DNA from: an uncultured Clostridia bacterium
GTDB lineage: Bacteria > Bacillota > Clostridia > Christensenellales > Borkfalkiaceae
DNA: 64,000 bases
NCBI GenBank assembly: GCA_934271245.1
Contig: CAKQQY010000007.1
Span: forward strand, 1 to 64,000
Reading direction: 5' to 3'
This document shows, piece after piece, positions 53,435-60,004 of this stretch; within the stretch, counting starts at the first letter, position 1, and each line of letters starts with the position of its first letter. A model generated the notes under the pieces. That model made no database searches and was not told the DNA's origin. It saw only the letters and a list, made by a program, of their open reading frames with translations. A program made the position numbers and the translations under genes.

Positions 53435-54274
53435 ATGCTTCTGCAAGAAATCAAACCTTTCGTCAGATACGCCGTTAAGCAAAAAATCAACGATATTAAC
53501 GATTTCATCAACTACGATTACAGATTTTTTTACTGCGTAAACGGAGAAGGAGTATTCACCGTCAACGATAAACGTTTTCCTTTTAAACGCGATACTTTTA
53601 TTATGTGGAAAGTCGGCGGAGTTTACAGTTACGAGCCGTCGGATTCCCTTGCCACGGAAGTTATTTCGGGCAATTTCGATTACACGAACAACCATTCGTC
53701 GCTTTTTACACCCGTTCCGCCCGATATAAAAGCAAATTTTAACCCGAACAAACTCATAAGCGAATCGGTTTATTTCGAAGATGCTTCCTGCTTAAACGAT
53801 ACCGTTTACATTCCGAAAGCGTCTAACCTTGGCGAAACGGTGGAAAAATTACAAACCGAATACAACAAAAAAGTTAAGTATCAGAACCTTAAATGTTCCA
53901 TTATTTTGCAGGAATTGATTCTTCAGGTCGTCACGTTTATCGAAAACGACGCGTTCGTCGCCGAAGACAATCTCGTCGTCAAAGTAATCGATTATATCCG
54001 CAAACATTATAAGGAAAACCCGTCTAACCGGGAAATCGGGAAACATTTCGGATACCACCCAAATTACCTTAACTCTATCGTCGTAAAATATTCGGGGGAA
54101 TCGATACACAGTTACCTTATGACTTACAAAATGAGCAAAGCTCTCGACCTGCTTATGACGACAAATCTTTCGGTAAAACAAATAGCGTTGAGCTTAAACA
54201 TTCAGGACCAGCAGTATTTTTCCCGCTGTTTCAAGAAGATTTACGGCAAACAACCCAGTTCTTTCAGATCCTGA
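53435..54274 (+). CDS. AraC-family transcriptional regulator of operon 2 (predicted)
   Basis: A 279-residue regulator with an N-terminal cupin-type sensor domain (about 1-150, YRFFYCVNGEGVFTVNDKRF). It has a C-terminal double helix-turn-helix (about 180-278): NREIGKHFGYHPNYLNSIV, ESIHSYLMTYKMSKALDLL, LSVKQIALSLNIQDQQYFS and KKIYGKQPSSFR. The AAGGAGAATTT ribosome site is strong. It is divergent from the secreted-protein transcript and 3 kb from the operon 2 promoter. The recurring GACAAAATAAA motif at both places and downstream of the gene makes it the likely regulator of operon 2, of the 53222-50510 transcript and of itself. Confidence 0.9.
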   Translation: MLLQEIKPFVRYAVKQKINDINDFINYDYRFFYCVNGEGVFTVNDKRFPFKRDTFIMWKVGGVYSYEPSDSLATEVISGNFDYTNNHSSLFTPVPPDIKANFNPNKLISESVYFEDASCLNDTVYIPKASNLGETVEKLQTEYNKKVKYQNLKCSIILQELILQVVTFIENDAFVAEDNLVVKVIDYIRKHYKENPSNREIGKHFGYHPNYLNSIVVKYSGESIHSYLMTYKMSKALDLLMTTNLSVKQIALSLNIQDQQYFSRCFKKIYGKQPSSFRS

Positions 54275-54300
54275 TTTTCCTAAATCTTATCACCTAATCT

Positions 54301-54348
54301 ATATAAAATAAATAGACAAAATAAATATAGTGTTGGATAAAATAAAGT
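54301..54348. promoter_or_regulatory. Three spaced AAAATAAA motifs downstream of the AraC-type gene
   Basis: TATAAAATAAA (about 54302-54312), TAGACAAAATAAATA (54313-54327) and GGATAAAATAAAG (54335-54347) lie in direct orientation. The middle one is identical to the site at 53362. A cluster after the coding sequence is unusual for an operator and may act in repression by looping. Confidence 0.5.
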
Positions 54349-54385
54349 TTTTTTATTGATTATCCGTCGTTTCTTACAAGATAAA

Positions 54386-54434
54386 AACCGCCCGAATACG
54401 GTAAATTATTACGTATTCGGGCGGTTTGTTTTTT
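54386..54434 (+). terminator. Terminator of the AraC-type gene
   Basis: CCGCCCGAATACG (54388-54400) pairs with CGTATTCGGGCGG (54412-54424), followed by TTTGTTTTTT. Confidence 0.9.
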
Positions 54435-54503
54435 AGATTTCAGTATCGTTTTTCGTTTATACATATATTTGATTATATAATCTTAACCGATACTTTTTTG
54501 ATT

Positions 54504-55670
54504 TTACAAGCTTGCGGTAAGAATTCCTTTGACTTCTTCGGCGGTTAAAACTTTATACCCGCCTTTATTTATTACCGTCGCCGAAACTATGCCGTCAAGC
54601 ATTTCGGGCGTAGCGCCGAGTTCGGTTATATTCATCACGAGTCCTATCTTTTTCATCCATTTTTCCATTTTATTAAGCCCTTCTTCGGCTACCGCGCGTT
54701 CGGTTTTGCCTTCGGCGTTTATGCCCCATACGTTGACCGCGTAACGGGCAAACTTACTTAACCCGTAAGGCATTATATGGCGATAATACGGCAAAGATAC
54801 CGCCGCGAGCGTCATTCCGTGCGTCGCGTTGGTGTATGCGGAAACGGCGTGACCTATCATATGGACTTCCCAGTCTTCCGTTTTGCCTTTGGCGATAAGC
54901 GTGTTAAGCGCCCAGGTTGCCGTCCACATAATATTGCTTCTCGCTTCGTAGTCGGTGGGGTTTTCCGCGGCTATTTCCGCGCTGTGGATAAGCGAACGAA
55001 GCAGACCTTCCGCCAGATAATCGCTGGTGTTATCGTCTTCGCCCGAAAAATACTGTTCCAAAATATGCGACATTATATCGAAAATACCCGAAATCATCTG
55101 GTAACGCGGTACGGTAAAGGTATATTCGGGGTTAAGAACGGAAAATTTAGGATACGCGTTCTCGTCGAACACCCGCGCGCCTTTAAATTTCTTTTCCGTG
55201 TTGGTTATAACCGAGCCGCCGTTCATTTCGCTGCCCGTTCCTACCATAGTGAGAACGCAGCCGACGGGGACTATTTTACACGTTACGTCTTCAAACCGCT
55301 CGAAATATTTATCCCACGGGTCGTCGTCGCAATAAACGGAAACGGATACCGCTTTCGAATAATCGCATACCGAGCCGCCGCCCACGGCAAGAATCAGATC
55401 GGCTTTCGCCGCTCTCGCGCGCGCCACGCCTTCGCGAAGTTTGTCCGCGGTAGGATTCGGCATCACGCCTGCGTCTTCGAAAACTTCTTTTCCGTTCTCT
55501 TTAAGAACGGAAAGAACTTTATCGTAAATTCCGTTCTTCTTTATCGAGCCGCCGCCGTATACGAGCAGAACGTTCTTTCCGTATTTCGGTAATTCTTTAT
55601 TTAATCCTTCAAGCGCGTCTTTTCCGAAATAAAGTTTCGTGGGATTGCAATAAGTAAAGTTTCCTAACAT
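54504..55670 (-). CDS. Iron-containing alcohol dehydrogenase (butanol dehydrogenase type)
   Basis: A 388-residue group III alcohol dehydrogenase, closest to NAD(P)H-dependent butanol dehydrogenases (YugJ/BdhA). NAD binding is marked by AVGGGSVCDYSKA (the GGGS motif) with the preceding DAGVMPNPT. The metal ligands should be Asp in GIFDIMSHILEQY and His in HMIGHAVSAYTNATHG. It reduces aldehydes to alcohols, re-oxidising NADH in fermentative metabolism. The AAGGAGAGAAAATT ribosome site is good. It is 45 bp downstream of the small membrane protein gene at 55716; no separate promoter is clear, so the two may be cotranscribed. Confidence 0.92.
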   Translation of the reverse strand: MLGNFTYCNPTKLYFGKDALEGLNKELPKYGKNVLLVYGGGSIKKNGIYDKVLSVLKENGKEVFEDAGVMPNPTADKLREGVARARAAKADLILAVGGGSVCDYSKAVSVSVYCDDDPWDKYFERFEDVTCKIVPVGCVLTMVGTGSEMNGGSVITNTEKKFKGARVFDENAYPKFSVLNPEYTFTVPRYQMISGIFDIMSHILEQYFSGEDDNTSDYLAEGLLRSLIHSAEIAAENPTDYEARSNIMWTATWALNTLIAKGKTEDWEVHMIGHAVSAYTNATHGMTLAAVSLPYYRHIMPYGLSKFARYAVNVWGINAEGKTERAVAEEGLNKMEKWMKKIGLVMNITELGATPEMLDGIVSATVINKGGYKVLTAEEVKGILTASL

Positions 55671-55715
55671 AATTTTCTCTCCTTTTATATCGTTTTTATT
55701 TTTCGCGTTTATATT

Positions 55716-56189
55716 TTATTTATTCGTTTCAAAAAATTCGACGTGTCGTTTCGGCAAGATTTTAATACGGCTTAAAAACTCTTCTCTCGACCCCGACGTA
55801 TAGTCTTCGTTCGGTATTCTGTAATAGGACTTTTTCGTTTCTATAAAAAGGAATTTTCTGAACCTGTACAAACGAATGTCCGACGCGTTTTTCATTTCCT
55901 TTCCGTCTTTGTAAAAAATACCGTTTTCAAGACAAAACGTGTGTTTTACCTTTTCCCCTTCCAGAAAATTTTTCGAATAACGATTCACTATATACTGCGT
56001 TATCATTACGATTCCCAGCAAGGCGGGAAGTAAAAATATAAACGCCAACTCGTATATATCGAAAATAAACGCCGGAATAAGCGTCAGGCAGGAAACTATT
56101 AAAGACCCGATAAAATACGGCGCCATTTTAATATTACCGTATATTGCGATTGCTTTAGTATCGTTATACCCCGTCATTTCGATTTTCAT
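55716..56189 (-). CDS. Membrane protein with two helices and a soluble C-terminal domain, unknown
   Basis: About 157 residues from ATG 56189 (MKIEMTGYND), which has GGAATC upstream and a promoter 29 bp away. Two adjacent hydrophobic segments (about 25-45 and 48-68) are followed by a roughly 80-residue domain (HTFCLENGIFYKDGKEMKNA, then RFRKFLFIETKKSYYRIP). The two-helix plus bacterial PH-like domain layout resembles YcxB-type proteins, but the match is by shape rather than by firm motif. Function unknown. Confidence 0.7.
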   Translation of the reverse strand: MKIEMTGYNDTKAIAIYGNIKMAPYFIGSLIVSCLTLIPAFIFDIYELAFIFLLPALLGIVMITQYIVNRYSKNFLEGEKVKHTFCLENGIFYKDGKEMKNASDIRLYRFRKFLFIETKKSYYRIPNEDYTSGSREEFLSRIKILPKRHVEFFETNK

Positions 56190-56217
56190 TTTTGATTCCG
56201 CTTTTCGCTTTTTCTTT

Positions 56218-56246
56218 ATTTTAACATTTTTAATTCTATTTAACAA
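56218..56246 (-). promoter_or_regulatory. Probable promoter for the 56189 gene
   Basis: On the minus strand, TTGTTA (56241-56246), a 17-bp spacer and TAAAAT (56218-56223). Confidence 0.6.
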
Positions 56247-56299
56247 TCGTTTATATAATTTTTTTGTTTTGCCAAATGCGAATTCGGGCGGTACCTAAC

Positions 56300-56359
56300 G
56301 GTTCGACCGTTCCATAGGAACGGCAAAAATAAAAAACAACGCTTTCGCGTTGCTTTTTC
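56300..56359. repeat. Partial copy of the tRNA-Glu-linked repeat module with terminator hairpin
   Basis: GGTTCGACCGTTCCATAGG, then AACGGCAAAAATAAAAAA and the hairpin CAACGCTTTCGCGTTG match 59349-59408 and 59507-59567 with few differences. It is a shortened relative of the 161-bp units beside tRNA-Glu. Confidence 0.75.
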
Positions 56360-56424
56360 GTGTCGGTTTTCGATTTGCCGAAACATTATATTTTTAAACG
56401 TTATCGGTGTTTTTAACTCACATA

Positions 56425-56982
56425 TTACTTTGATTGTAACTTATTGTAAAGTTTTTTAAAGTTTCCGTTTTTTATTTCAAAAACGTATCTGAGATTGCCG
56501 CCTTCCATAATACATTTTAACTTTTTACTATTTTTTAACATCTCGATAAATTTTTCGGAATCTTCCACGACAAGTTCGAAGTCGCCTGAATATCCGTCAA
56601 CGGTAACGACGGTATCAAGTTGAACTCCGTTGTTTGCCTGACACTTAAAGTCCAACGTTTTTCGGTCCGAATAGGTATTTTTCAACGGGTATTCACAGTA
56701 ATCCCAAAATCTGAAAGTTACTTCGCCTTTATCTATTAACGCGCAAAATTCCATTAACGAGCCTGACGTTGCCGAATTACTGAAGTGCCCATAGCCATTC
56801 TTTTTCAGAGCAATGTAAAAATTCTTTGTAAAATTACCGAAGTCGTCCTGATAACGACGAGTTTGCCAGACGTTATTTTTCACCTTAACGACTATAAGGA
56901 CGATAATGACAATTCCTACTATACCCAATAGCGGCGAAAGGGACGAAAGAGTTGACATATTTCCCATAAACAAGTTTCCCAT
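56425..56982 (-). CDS. Membrane-anchored protein of unknown function, XRE-controlled
   Basis: About 185 residues from ATG 56982 (MGNLFMGN), with GGAG seven bases upstream. One transmembrane helix (about 13-33, LLGIVGIVIIVLIVVKV) is followed by a soluble domain of 140 residues with no recognised motif (FRFWDYCEYPLKN, VDGYSGDFELVVEDSE). It is transcribed from a consensus promoter whose spacer is occupied by a palindromic operator, with a small XRE repressor gene on the other side. This toggle-like arrangement suggests a tightly repressed effector, but no toxin or phage motif is visible. Confidence 0.7.
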   Translation of the reverse strand: MGNLFMGNMSTLSSLSPLLGIVGIVIIVLIVVKVKNNVWQTRRYQDDFGNFTKNFYIALKKNGYGHFSNSATSGSLMEFCALIDKGEVTFRFWDYCEYPLKNTYSDRKTLDFKCQANNGVQLDTVVTVDGYSGDFELVVEDSEKFIEMLKNSKKLKCIMEGGNLRYVFEIKNGNFKKLYNKLQSK

Positions 56983-57008
56983 AAAAATTACTCCGTTCGT
57001 TTTTTTAC

Positions 57009-57052
57009 ATTGTATCAAGTCTTATAAGACTTGTCAAGTATTTTAAGACTTG
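57009..57052 (-). promoter_or_regulatory. Promoter with two XRE operators between divergent genes
   Basis: On the minus strand TTGACA (57032-57037), a 17-bp spacer and TACAAT (57009-57014) drive the 56982 gene. The perfect palindrome CAAGTCTTATAAGACTTG (57016-57033) fills the spacer. A second site, CAAGTATTTTAAGACTTG (57035-57052), lies 19 bp on. This is a textbook repressor-operator pair for the XRE protein at 57075. Confidence 0.88.
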
Positions 57053-57074
57053 TTTTGGTGTATAAATATTTTAT

Positions 57075-57275
57075 ATGGAATTTAAAGACAGATTAAAAGA
57101 ATTGCGTGTTGCCAAAAAAATCAGTCAGATGCAACTTGCCAACATGACGGGTATCAGTCAATCCGCTATTGCTAAGTGGGAACTCGGGAAAACCGAACCT
57201 ACCGCGAGCGCAATTATCACGCTTGCAAAATTTTTTAACGAAACGGCAGATTATCTTTTGGGATTAGAAGATTAA
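57075..57275 (+). CDS. Small XRE-family (Cro/C1-type) repressor
   Basis: The 66-residue protein consists almost only of a helix-turn-helix domain: MEFKDRLKELRVAKKISQ, QLANMTGISQSAIAKWELG and ASAIITLAKFFNETADYLLG. It should bind as a dimer to the palindromes at 57016-57052, repressing the divergent membrane protein gene and probably itself. No ribosome site is obvious before the ATG. The first operator covers the region where its own transcript would start. Confidence 0.9.
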   Translation: MEFKDRLKELRVAKKISQMQLANMTGISQSAIAKWELGKTEPTASAIITLAKFFNETADYLLGLED

Positions 57276-57370
57276 CGCCTTATAAAACCGTTGCCAAAAT
57301 TCAAGCGGAGTGATAAAATCGAAACCGAACAATAAATCCTGCTTAAATCGTACAATGTAAGGTGCATATA

Positions 57371-58018
57371 ATGAATTCGGTGTTTTTTATACTTGAAATT
57401 ATCGGGACGGTTGCGTTTGCGGCTTCGGGCGCAATGGTCGCGGTCAATAAAAAAATGGACGTTTTCGGCGTTATCATTTTAGGTTTGACTACGGCAACGG
57501 GCGGCGGAATTATAAGAGATTTGGTTTTAGGCGTAACTCCCCCGTCGGTGTTTTTAACCCCTGTGTACGCAATCGTCGCGGTAGCGACGAGCATTCTCGT
57601 CTTTTTGCCGTTCACACAAAAATTCGCCCATAAAAATACCCGCGCTTACGATACCGTGCTTCTGATTTGCGACTCGGTCGGTTTAGGCGTTTTTACCGCG
57701 GTCGGAGTGAAAGCAGCGTACTCCGCGATAGAAAACGCGCCGTTTATTCTTGCCGTTTTTACGGGAGTTATAACGGCGGTCGGCGGCGGCGCGATACGCG
57801 ACTTGTTCGCAAAAGACACGCCTTTTATATTTATCCGGCACTTTTACGCCTGCGCTTCGCTTATCGGCGCGATTTTAACTATCGTTTTGTGGAATTTTGC
57901 GGGCGAACTGATTTCTATGGCGGCAGGCATCGTGACGGTTATAGTTTTAAGGTTATTTGCCGCGAAATATCGCTGGGAACTCCCAAAACCGCACGACCCC
58001 GACGACGCAAACGGATAA
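57371..58018 (+). CDS. TRIC/YicG-family cation channel (UPF0126)
   Basis: A 215-residue membrane protein with seven helices in two repeated halves, the TRIC channel layout. Both glycine-rich pore signatures are present: TTATGGGIIRDLVLG and TAVGGGAIRDLFA. ASGAMVAVNKKMDVFG is typical of the first helix pair. Bacterial TRIC homologues are homotrimeric monovalent cation channels. ATG 57371 follows AAGGTG by six bases; an in-frame GTG at 57362 overlaps this ribosome site and is less likely. A terminator hairpin follows at 58041. It has no clear link with the XRE gene upstream. Confidence 0.9.
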   Translation: MNSVFFILEIIGTVAFAASGAMVAVNKKMDVFGVIILGLTTATGGGIIRDLVLGVTPPSVFLTPVYAIVAVATSILVFLPFTQKFAHKNTRAYDTVLLICDSVGLGVFTAVGVKAAYSAIENAPFILAVFTGVITAVGGGAIRDLFAKDTPFIFIRHFYACASLIGAILTIVLWNFAGELISMAAGIVTVIVLRLFAAKYRWELPKPHDPDDANG

Positions 58019-58035
58019 TTCAGATTTTAAAACTA

Positions 58036-58064
58036 AAAAAGCAACGTTTTTTGCGTTGCTTTTT
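58036..58064 (+). terminator. Terminator of the TRIC-type gene
   Basis: GCAACG (58041-58046), a 7-nt loop and CGTTGC (58054-58059), flanked by AAAAA and TTTTT. The same hairpin recurs at 56328, 59222, 59382 and 59542. Confidence 0.85.
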
Positions 58065-58089
58065 ATTTTACGTTTTTTGATAAGAACGC

Positions 58090-58169
58090 AAGTTTTTGCT
58101 CTTCTCGCTTCAAAAACATCGGTTTTGCTTAATAACACGCTTCGCGCGCTTTCAAACGAAACTTCCGAC
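58090..58169 (-). repeat. Diverged inverted partial copy of the 158-bp repeat
   Basis: Read on the minus strand it matches the first half of the 2491-3104 units. It shows GGAAGTTTCGTTTGAAAGC for GGAAGTTTTATCTGAAAGC, then GCGCGAAGCG in both, and AAACCGATGTTTTTGAAGC for AAACTGATGTTTTTTCAAAC. The second half of the unit is missing. Confidence 0.75.
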
Positions 58170-58172
58170 ATT

Positions 58173-58303
58173 TTAAATTAACGGTACGTTATTAAAAACG
58201 TATTTTACGACAAATTGTTCCACTTCTTCTCTTGTCGGTCTTTTTTCAAGTTCTTTTTTTAATTCTTCGATTTGTTTTTTAATTGTTCTATTTCCTTTTC
58301 CAT
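58173..58303 (-). pseudogene. Small coiled-coil gene with a one-base frameshift or slippery site
   Basis: A strong AGGGGAATAAA ribosome site precedes ATG 58303. The frame reads MEKEIEQLKNKSKN and stops, but one base back the other frame continues QIEELKKELEKRPTREEV, then EQFVVKYVFNNVPLI and TAA at 58173-58175. The switch point is the heptamer A-AAA-AAC, phased as a classical -1 slippery sequence. With one extra A, or a -1 slip, the product would be a regular 43-residue coiled coil with Glu/Lys heptads. It is either a homopolymer indel or programmed frameshifting. The conserved heptad register argues that the long product is, or was, the real one. Confidence 0.55.
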
Positions 58304-58347
58304 TTTATTCCCCTTTTTATTGTTTATCAGTATTTTTTTAGTGACGT

Positions 58348-58749
58348 TTAATTATATAAAATAATCTTACCTTCAACCTTTTCAACAGTAAAACTGTCTT
58401 CGCCGTTAACGACGCTTCTTTCCGTCTGGGCATTACCGCCGGCATCAAGCGTTAATTTTTTTTCGTTTTTAAAATATAAAACGCACCCTTGATATATCCC
58501 GTTTATTGCTCCGCTGATATATACGTCATATGACGCATACCTATACGTTCCGCCCCCGTAACTTCCACTATCTTTCAAATAAGACGTGATAGTTAAATAA
58601 TATTTATAATTATCTAACGTCAATTCAATTTCGTTTGTGTTCTCGCTATTGTTTTCGCCGTTATTACCGCTATTGCAACCACAAAATCCTATAGTACAAA
58701 ACGCAACGCATAAACTTAATAACACGCCGAATAAAAATCTCTTTTTCAT
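58348..58749 (-). CDS. Small lipoprotein, XRE-controlled, unknown function
   Basis: 133 residues from ATG 58749, with AAAGGAGAATAGAA upstream. The signal MKKRFLFGVLLSLCVAF ends in lipobox GFCGC (Cys about 24), followed by a Gly/Asn/Ser-rich linker (NSGNNGENNSENTNE) and a beta-rich domain of about 90 residues (YKYYLTITSY, RYASYDVYISGAI, SVVNGEDSFTVEKV). No family is recognised. It is divergent from the XRE gene at 58933 and its promoter spacer contains a CTCATTTGAG site, so it is probably repressed by it, as in the 56425-57275 module. Confidence 0.72.
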   Translation of the reverse strand: MKKRFLFGVLLSLCVAFCTIGFCGCNSGNNGENNSENTNEIELTLDNYKYYLTITSYLKDSGSYGGGTYRYASYDVYISGAINGIYQGCVLYFKNEKKLTLDAGGNAQTERSVVNGEDSFTVEKVEGKIILYN

Positions 58750-58835
58750 TTCTATTCTCCTTTTGATTATAAATTTTCGCCCCTTATTCATTTGTTTTAC
58801 CCAAAAACCGCTCTACAGAAGGCTTATTTTTTATC

Positions 58836-58896
58836 AGTTTAACTCATTTGAGATTATTTGTCAATTATTTTGAGTTATGTGTTTAACTCATTTTAG
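58836..58896 (-). promoter_or_regulatory. Promoter and repeated operators of the second XRE module
   Basis: On the minus strand TTGACA (58859-58864), a 17-bp spacer and TAAACT (58836-58841) drive the lipoprotein gene. GTTTAACTCATTTGAG (58837-58852) recurs with one mismatch as GTTTAACTCATTTTAG (58881-58896). TGAGTTA (58871-58877) and TAACTCA (58884-58890) form a palindrome between the divergent genes. Confidence 0.75.
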
Positions 58897-58932
58897 TTAT
58901 ACAATAAAAACAAAAGGGGTAAAACCTAAAAA

Positions 58933-59217
58933 ATGGAAGTTTTAGACAGAATAGAAAAATTAAGAAAAGAAAAGGGCTGGTCGATAAATTATCTCGCAAT
59001 GGAGAGCGGATTGACGCAATCTACGTTAAACAACTTGTATTCGAGAAATGCGGAGCCTAAAATTTCCACCTTGCGGGCGATATGCGGCGCGTTCGGAATA
59101 ACACTATCGGACTTTTTCAAAGAAGAAGAAAACGACGACGAGTTGATAAGAAAAGTAAAGGCGCTTTCGCAAGACAATAAAAAAGCGTTATTACAGTTAT
59201 TAAATAGTATGAAATAA
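58933..59217 (+). CDS. XRE-family transcriptional regulator
   Basis: A 94-residue repressor-like protein with an N-terminal helix-turn-helix (about 5-60, RIEKLRKEKGWSINYLAM, GLTQSTLNNLYSR, STLRAICGAFGITLSDFF). A short acidic and Lys/Leu-rich helical C-terminus (about 65-94) is probably for dimerisation. It should bind the TAACTCA-type sites at 58837-58896 and control the divergent lipoprotein. It ends at a terminator hairpin and lies next to the tRNA-linked tandem repeats. Confidence 0.9.
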   Translation: MEVLDRIEKLRKEKGWSINYLAMESGLTQSTLNNLYSRNAEPKISTLRAICGAFGITLSDFFKEEENDDELIRKVKALSQDNKKALLQLLNSMK

Positions 59218-59250
59218 AAAAGCAACGCTTTTTGCGTTGCTTTCTATTTT
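59215..59250 (+). terminator. Terminator of the XRE gene
   Basis: GCAACGC (59222-59228), a 5-nt loop and GCGTTGC (59234-59240), flanked by AAAAAA and TTTCTATTTTT. Confidence 0.85.
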
Positions 59251-59411
59251 TGGTGACCCCAACGGGTTTCCGTTCCTTGTTAAGGGGAAGGCAAACGTAG
59301 TTTGCGAGGGGTTTGCCGTCCGCGGCTTAGCGAGCGAACCCAAGGGTTCGACCGTTCTGTAGGAACGGCAAAAAATAAAAAAGCAACGTTTTTTGCGTTG
59401 CTTTTTATTTT
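59251..59411. repeat. 161-bp tandem unit A with tRNA-Glu 3'-end sequence
   Basis: It begins TGGTGACCCCAACGGG, which is the complement of the last 16 bases of tRNA-Glu. It continues with a GC-rich hairpin region (CCTTGTTAAGGGG, GGCAAACG...GTTTGCC) and ends with the GCAACG...CGTTGC terminator hairpin. Unit B starts exactly 161 bp later. No gene lies in 59218-59572. Confidence 0.88.
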
Positions 59412-59572
59412 TGGTGACCCCAACGGGTTTCCGCCCCTTGTTAAGGGGAAGGCAAACGCAGTTTGCGAGGGGTTTGCCGTCCACGGCGAGTGAGCGAACC
59501 CAAGGGTTCGACCGTTCTGTAGGAACGGCAAAAAATAAAAAAGCAACGCTTTTTGCGTTGCTTTTTTGTTTT
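59412..59572. repeat. 161-bp tandem unit B with tRNA-Glu 3'-end sequence
   Basis: Same content as unit A, with about ten differences concentrated around CCGTCCACGGCGAGTGAGCG. The next repeat of the opening sequence, 161 bp on at 59573, is the real tRNA-Glu 3' end. The tRNA end therefore occurs three times at a constant period. Confidence 0.88.
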
Positions 59573-59647
59573 TGGTGACCCCAACGGGATTCGAACCCAT
59601 GATACCACCGTGAAAGGGTGGTGTCTTAACCGCTTGACCATGGGGCC
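59573..59647 (-). tRNA. tRNA-Glu (anticodon TTC)
   Basis: A 75-nt cloverleaf on the minus strand. The acceptor GGCCCCA pairs with TGGGGTC, and the anticodon stem CCACC/GGTGG encloses loop CTTTCAC with anticodon TTC. The T arm is TGGGT-TCGAATC-CCGT. The discriminator is A and CCA is encoded. It is cotranscribed with tRNA-Met 34 bp upstream. Confidence 0.95.
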
Positions 59648-59681
59648 ACTATTATTTTTTACCGGCATTGCTACCGTTTAA

Positions 59682-59758
59682 TGGTAGCGGCGGTCGGACT
59701 CGAACCAACGACCTGCCGGGTATGAACCGGCCGCTATAACCAACTAAGCTACGCCGCC
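59682..59758 (-). tRNA. tRNA-Met (anticodon CAT), elongator type
   Basis: A 77-nt cloverleaf on the minus strand. The acceptor GGCGGCG pairs with CGCCGCT, the anticodon stem GCCGG/CCGGC encloses TTCATAC, and CCA is encoded. The paired first position and absence of three G-C pairs flanking the loop argue against initiator tRNA. A lysidine-modified tRNA-Ile cannot be excluded by sequence reading alone. Confidence 0.9.
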
Positions 59759-59791
59759 ATACGTTGCTCTCTTTTTTCAAGATGCTTATGT

Positions 59792-59820
59792 ATTATATAA
59801 AAAATCTTAGTTATTGTCAA
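59792..59820 (-). promoter_or_regulatory. Promoter of the tRNA-Met/tRNA-Glu operon
   Basis: On the minus strand, TTGACA (59815-59820), a 17-bp spacer and TATAAT (59792-59797). Confidence 0.9.
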
Positions 59821-59862
59821 TTATATTTTTACGGTTTTCTTAAATTTTTTTGCCTTTTTTAT

Positions 59863-59897
59863 AAAATTCGGCAAGATTTTTCTTCTTGCCGAATTTT
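59863..59897 (-). terminator. Terminator after the FAD-dependent oxidoreductase
   Basis: AAAATTCGGCAAGA (59863-59876) pairs with TCTTGCCGAATTTT (59884-59897). It is A/T-flanked on both strands and lies about 110 bp past the stop at 60005. Nothing else is seen in 59898-60004. Confidence 0.8.
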
Positions 59898-60004
59898 GTT
59901 ACGTTTTCGTCGTAAATTATTCCCTTAATTATGCAATTACCGCATTTCTCACTTAAAGCCTGACGACATCTCCTCTTTACTTTGCAGCGGTTATATTGGG
60001 AAAA

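Noticed and set aside
57957..58181. Small open frames on both strands after the TRIC-type gene
   Set aside because: They run through a terminator hairpin and the diverged repeat copy and lack ribosome sites.
59251..59572. Tandem repeats as a CRISPR array
   Set aside because: Units are 161 bp with no short repeat-spacer alternation and no cas genes nearby; their ends match tRNA-Glu.
59200..59668. Several open frames of 60-106 codons across the tRNA-Glu repeats
   Set aside because: They exist only because the 161-bp repeats and hairpins lack stops in some frames; they read through terminators and the tRNA gene.
59682..59758. tRNA-Ile2 (lysidine) instead of tRNA-Met
   Set aside because: The anticodon is CAT for both. 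Overall sequence looks like elongator tRNA-Met, but this cannot be fully settled without a model search.
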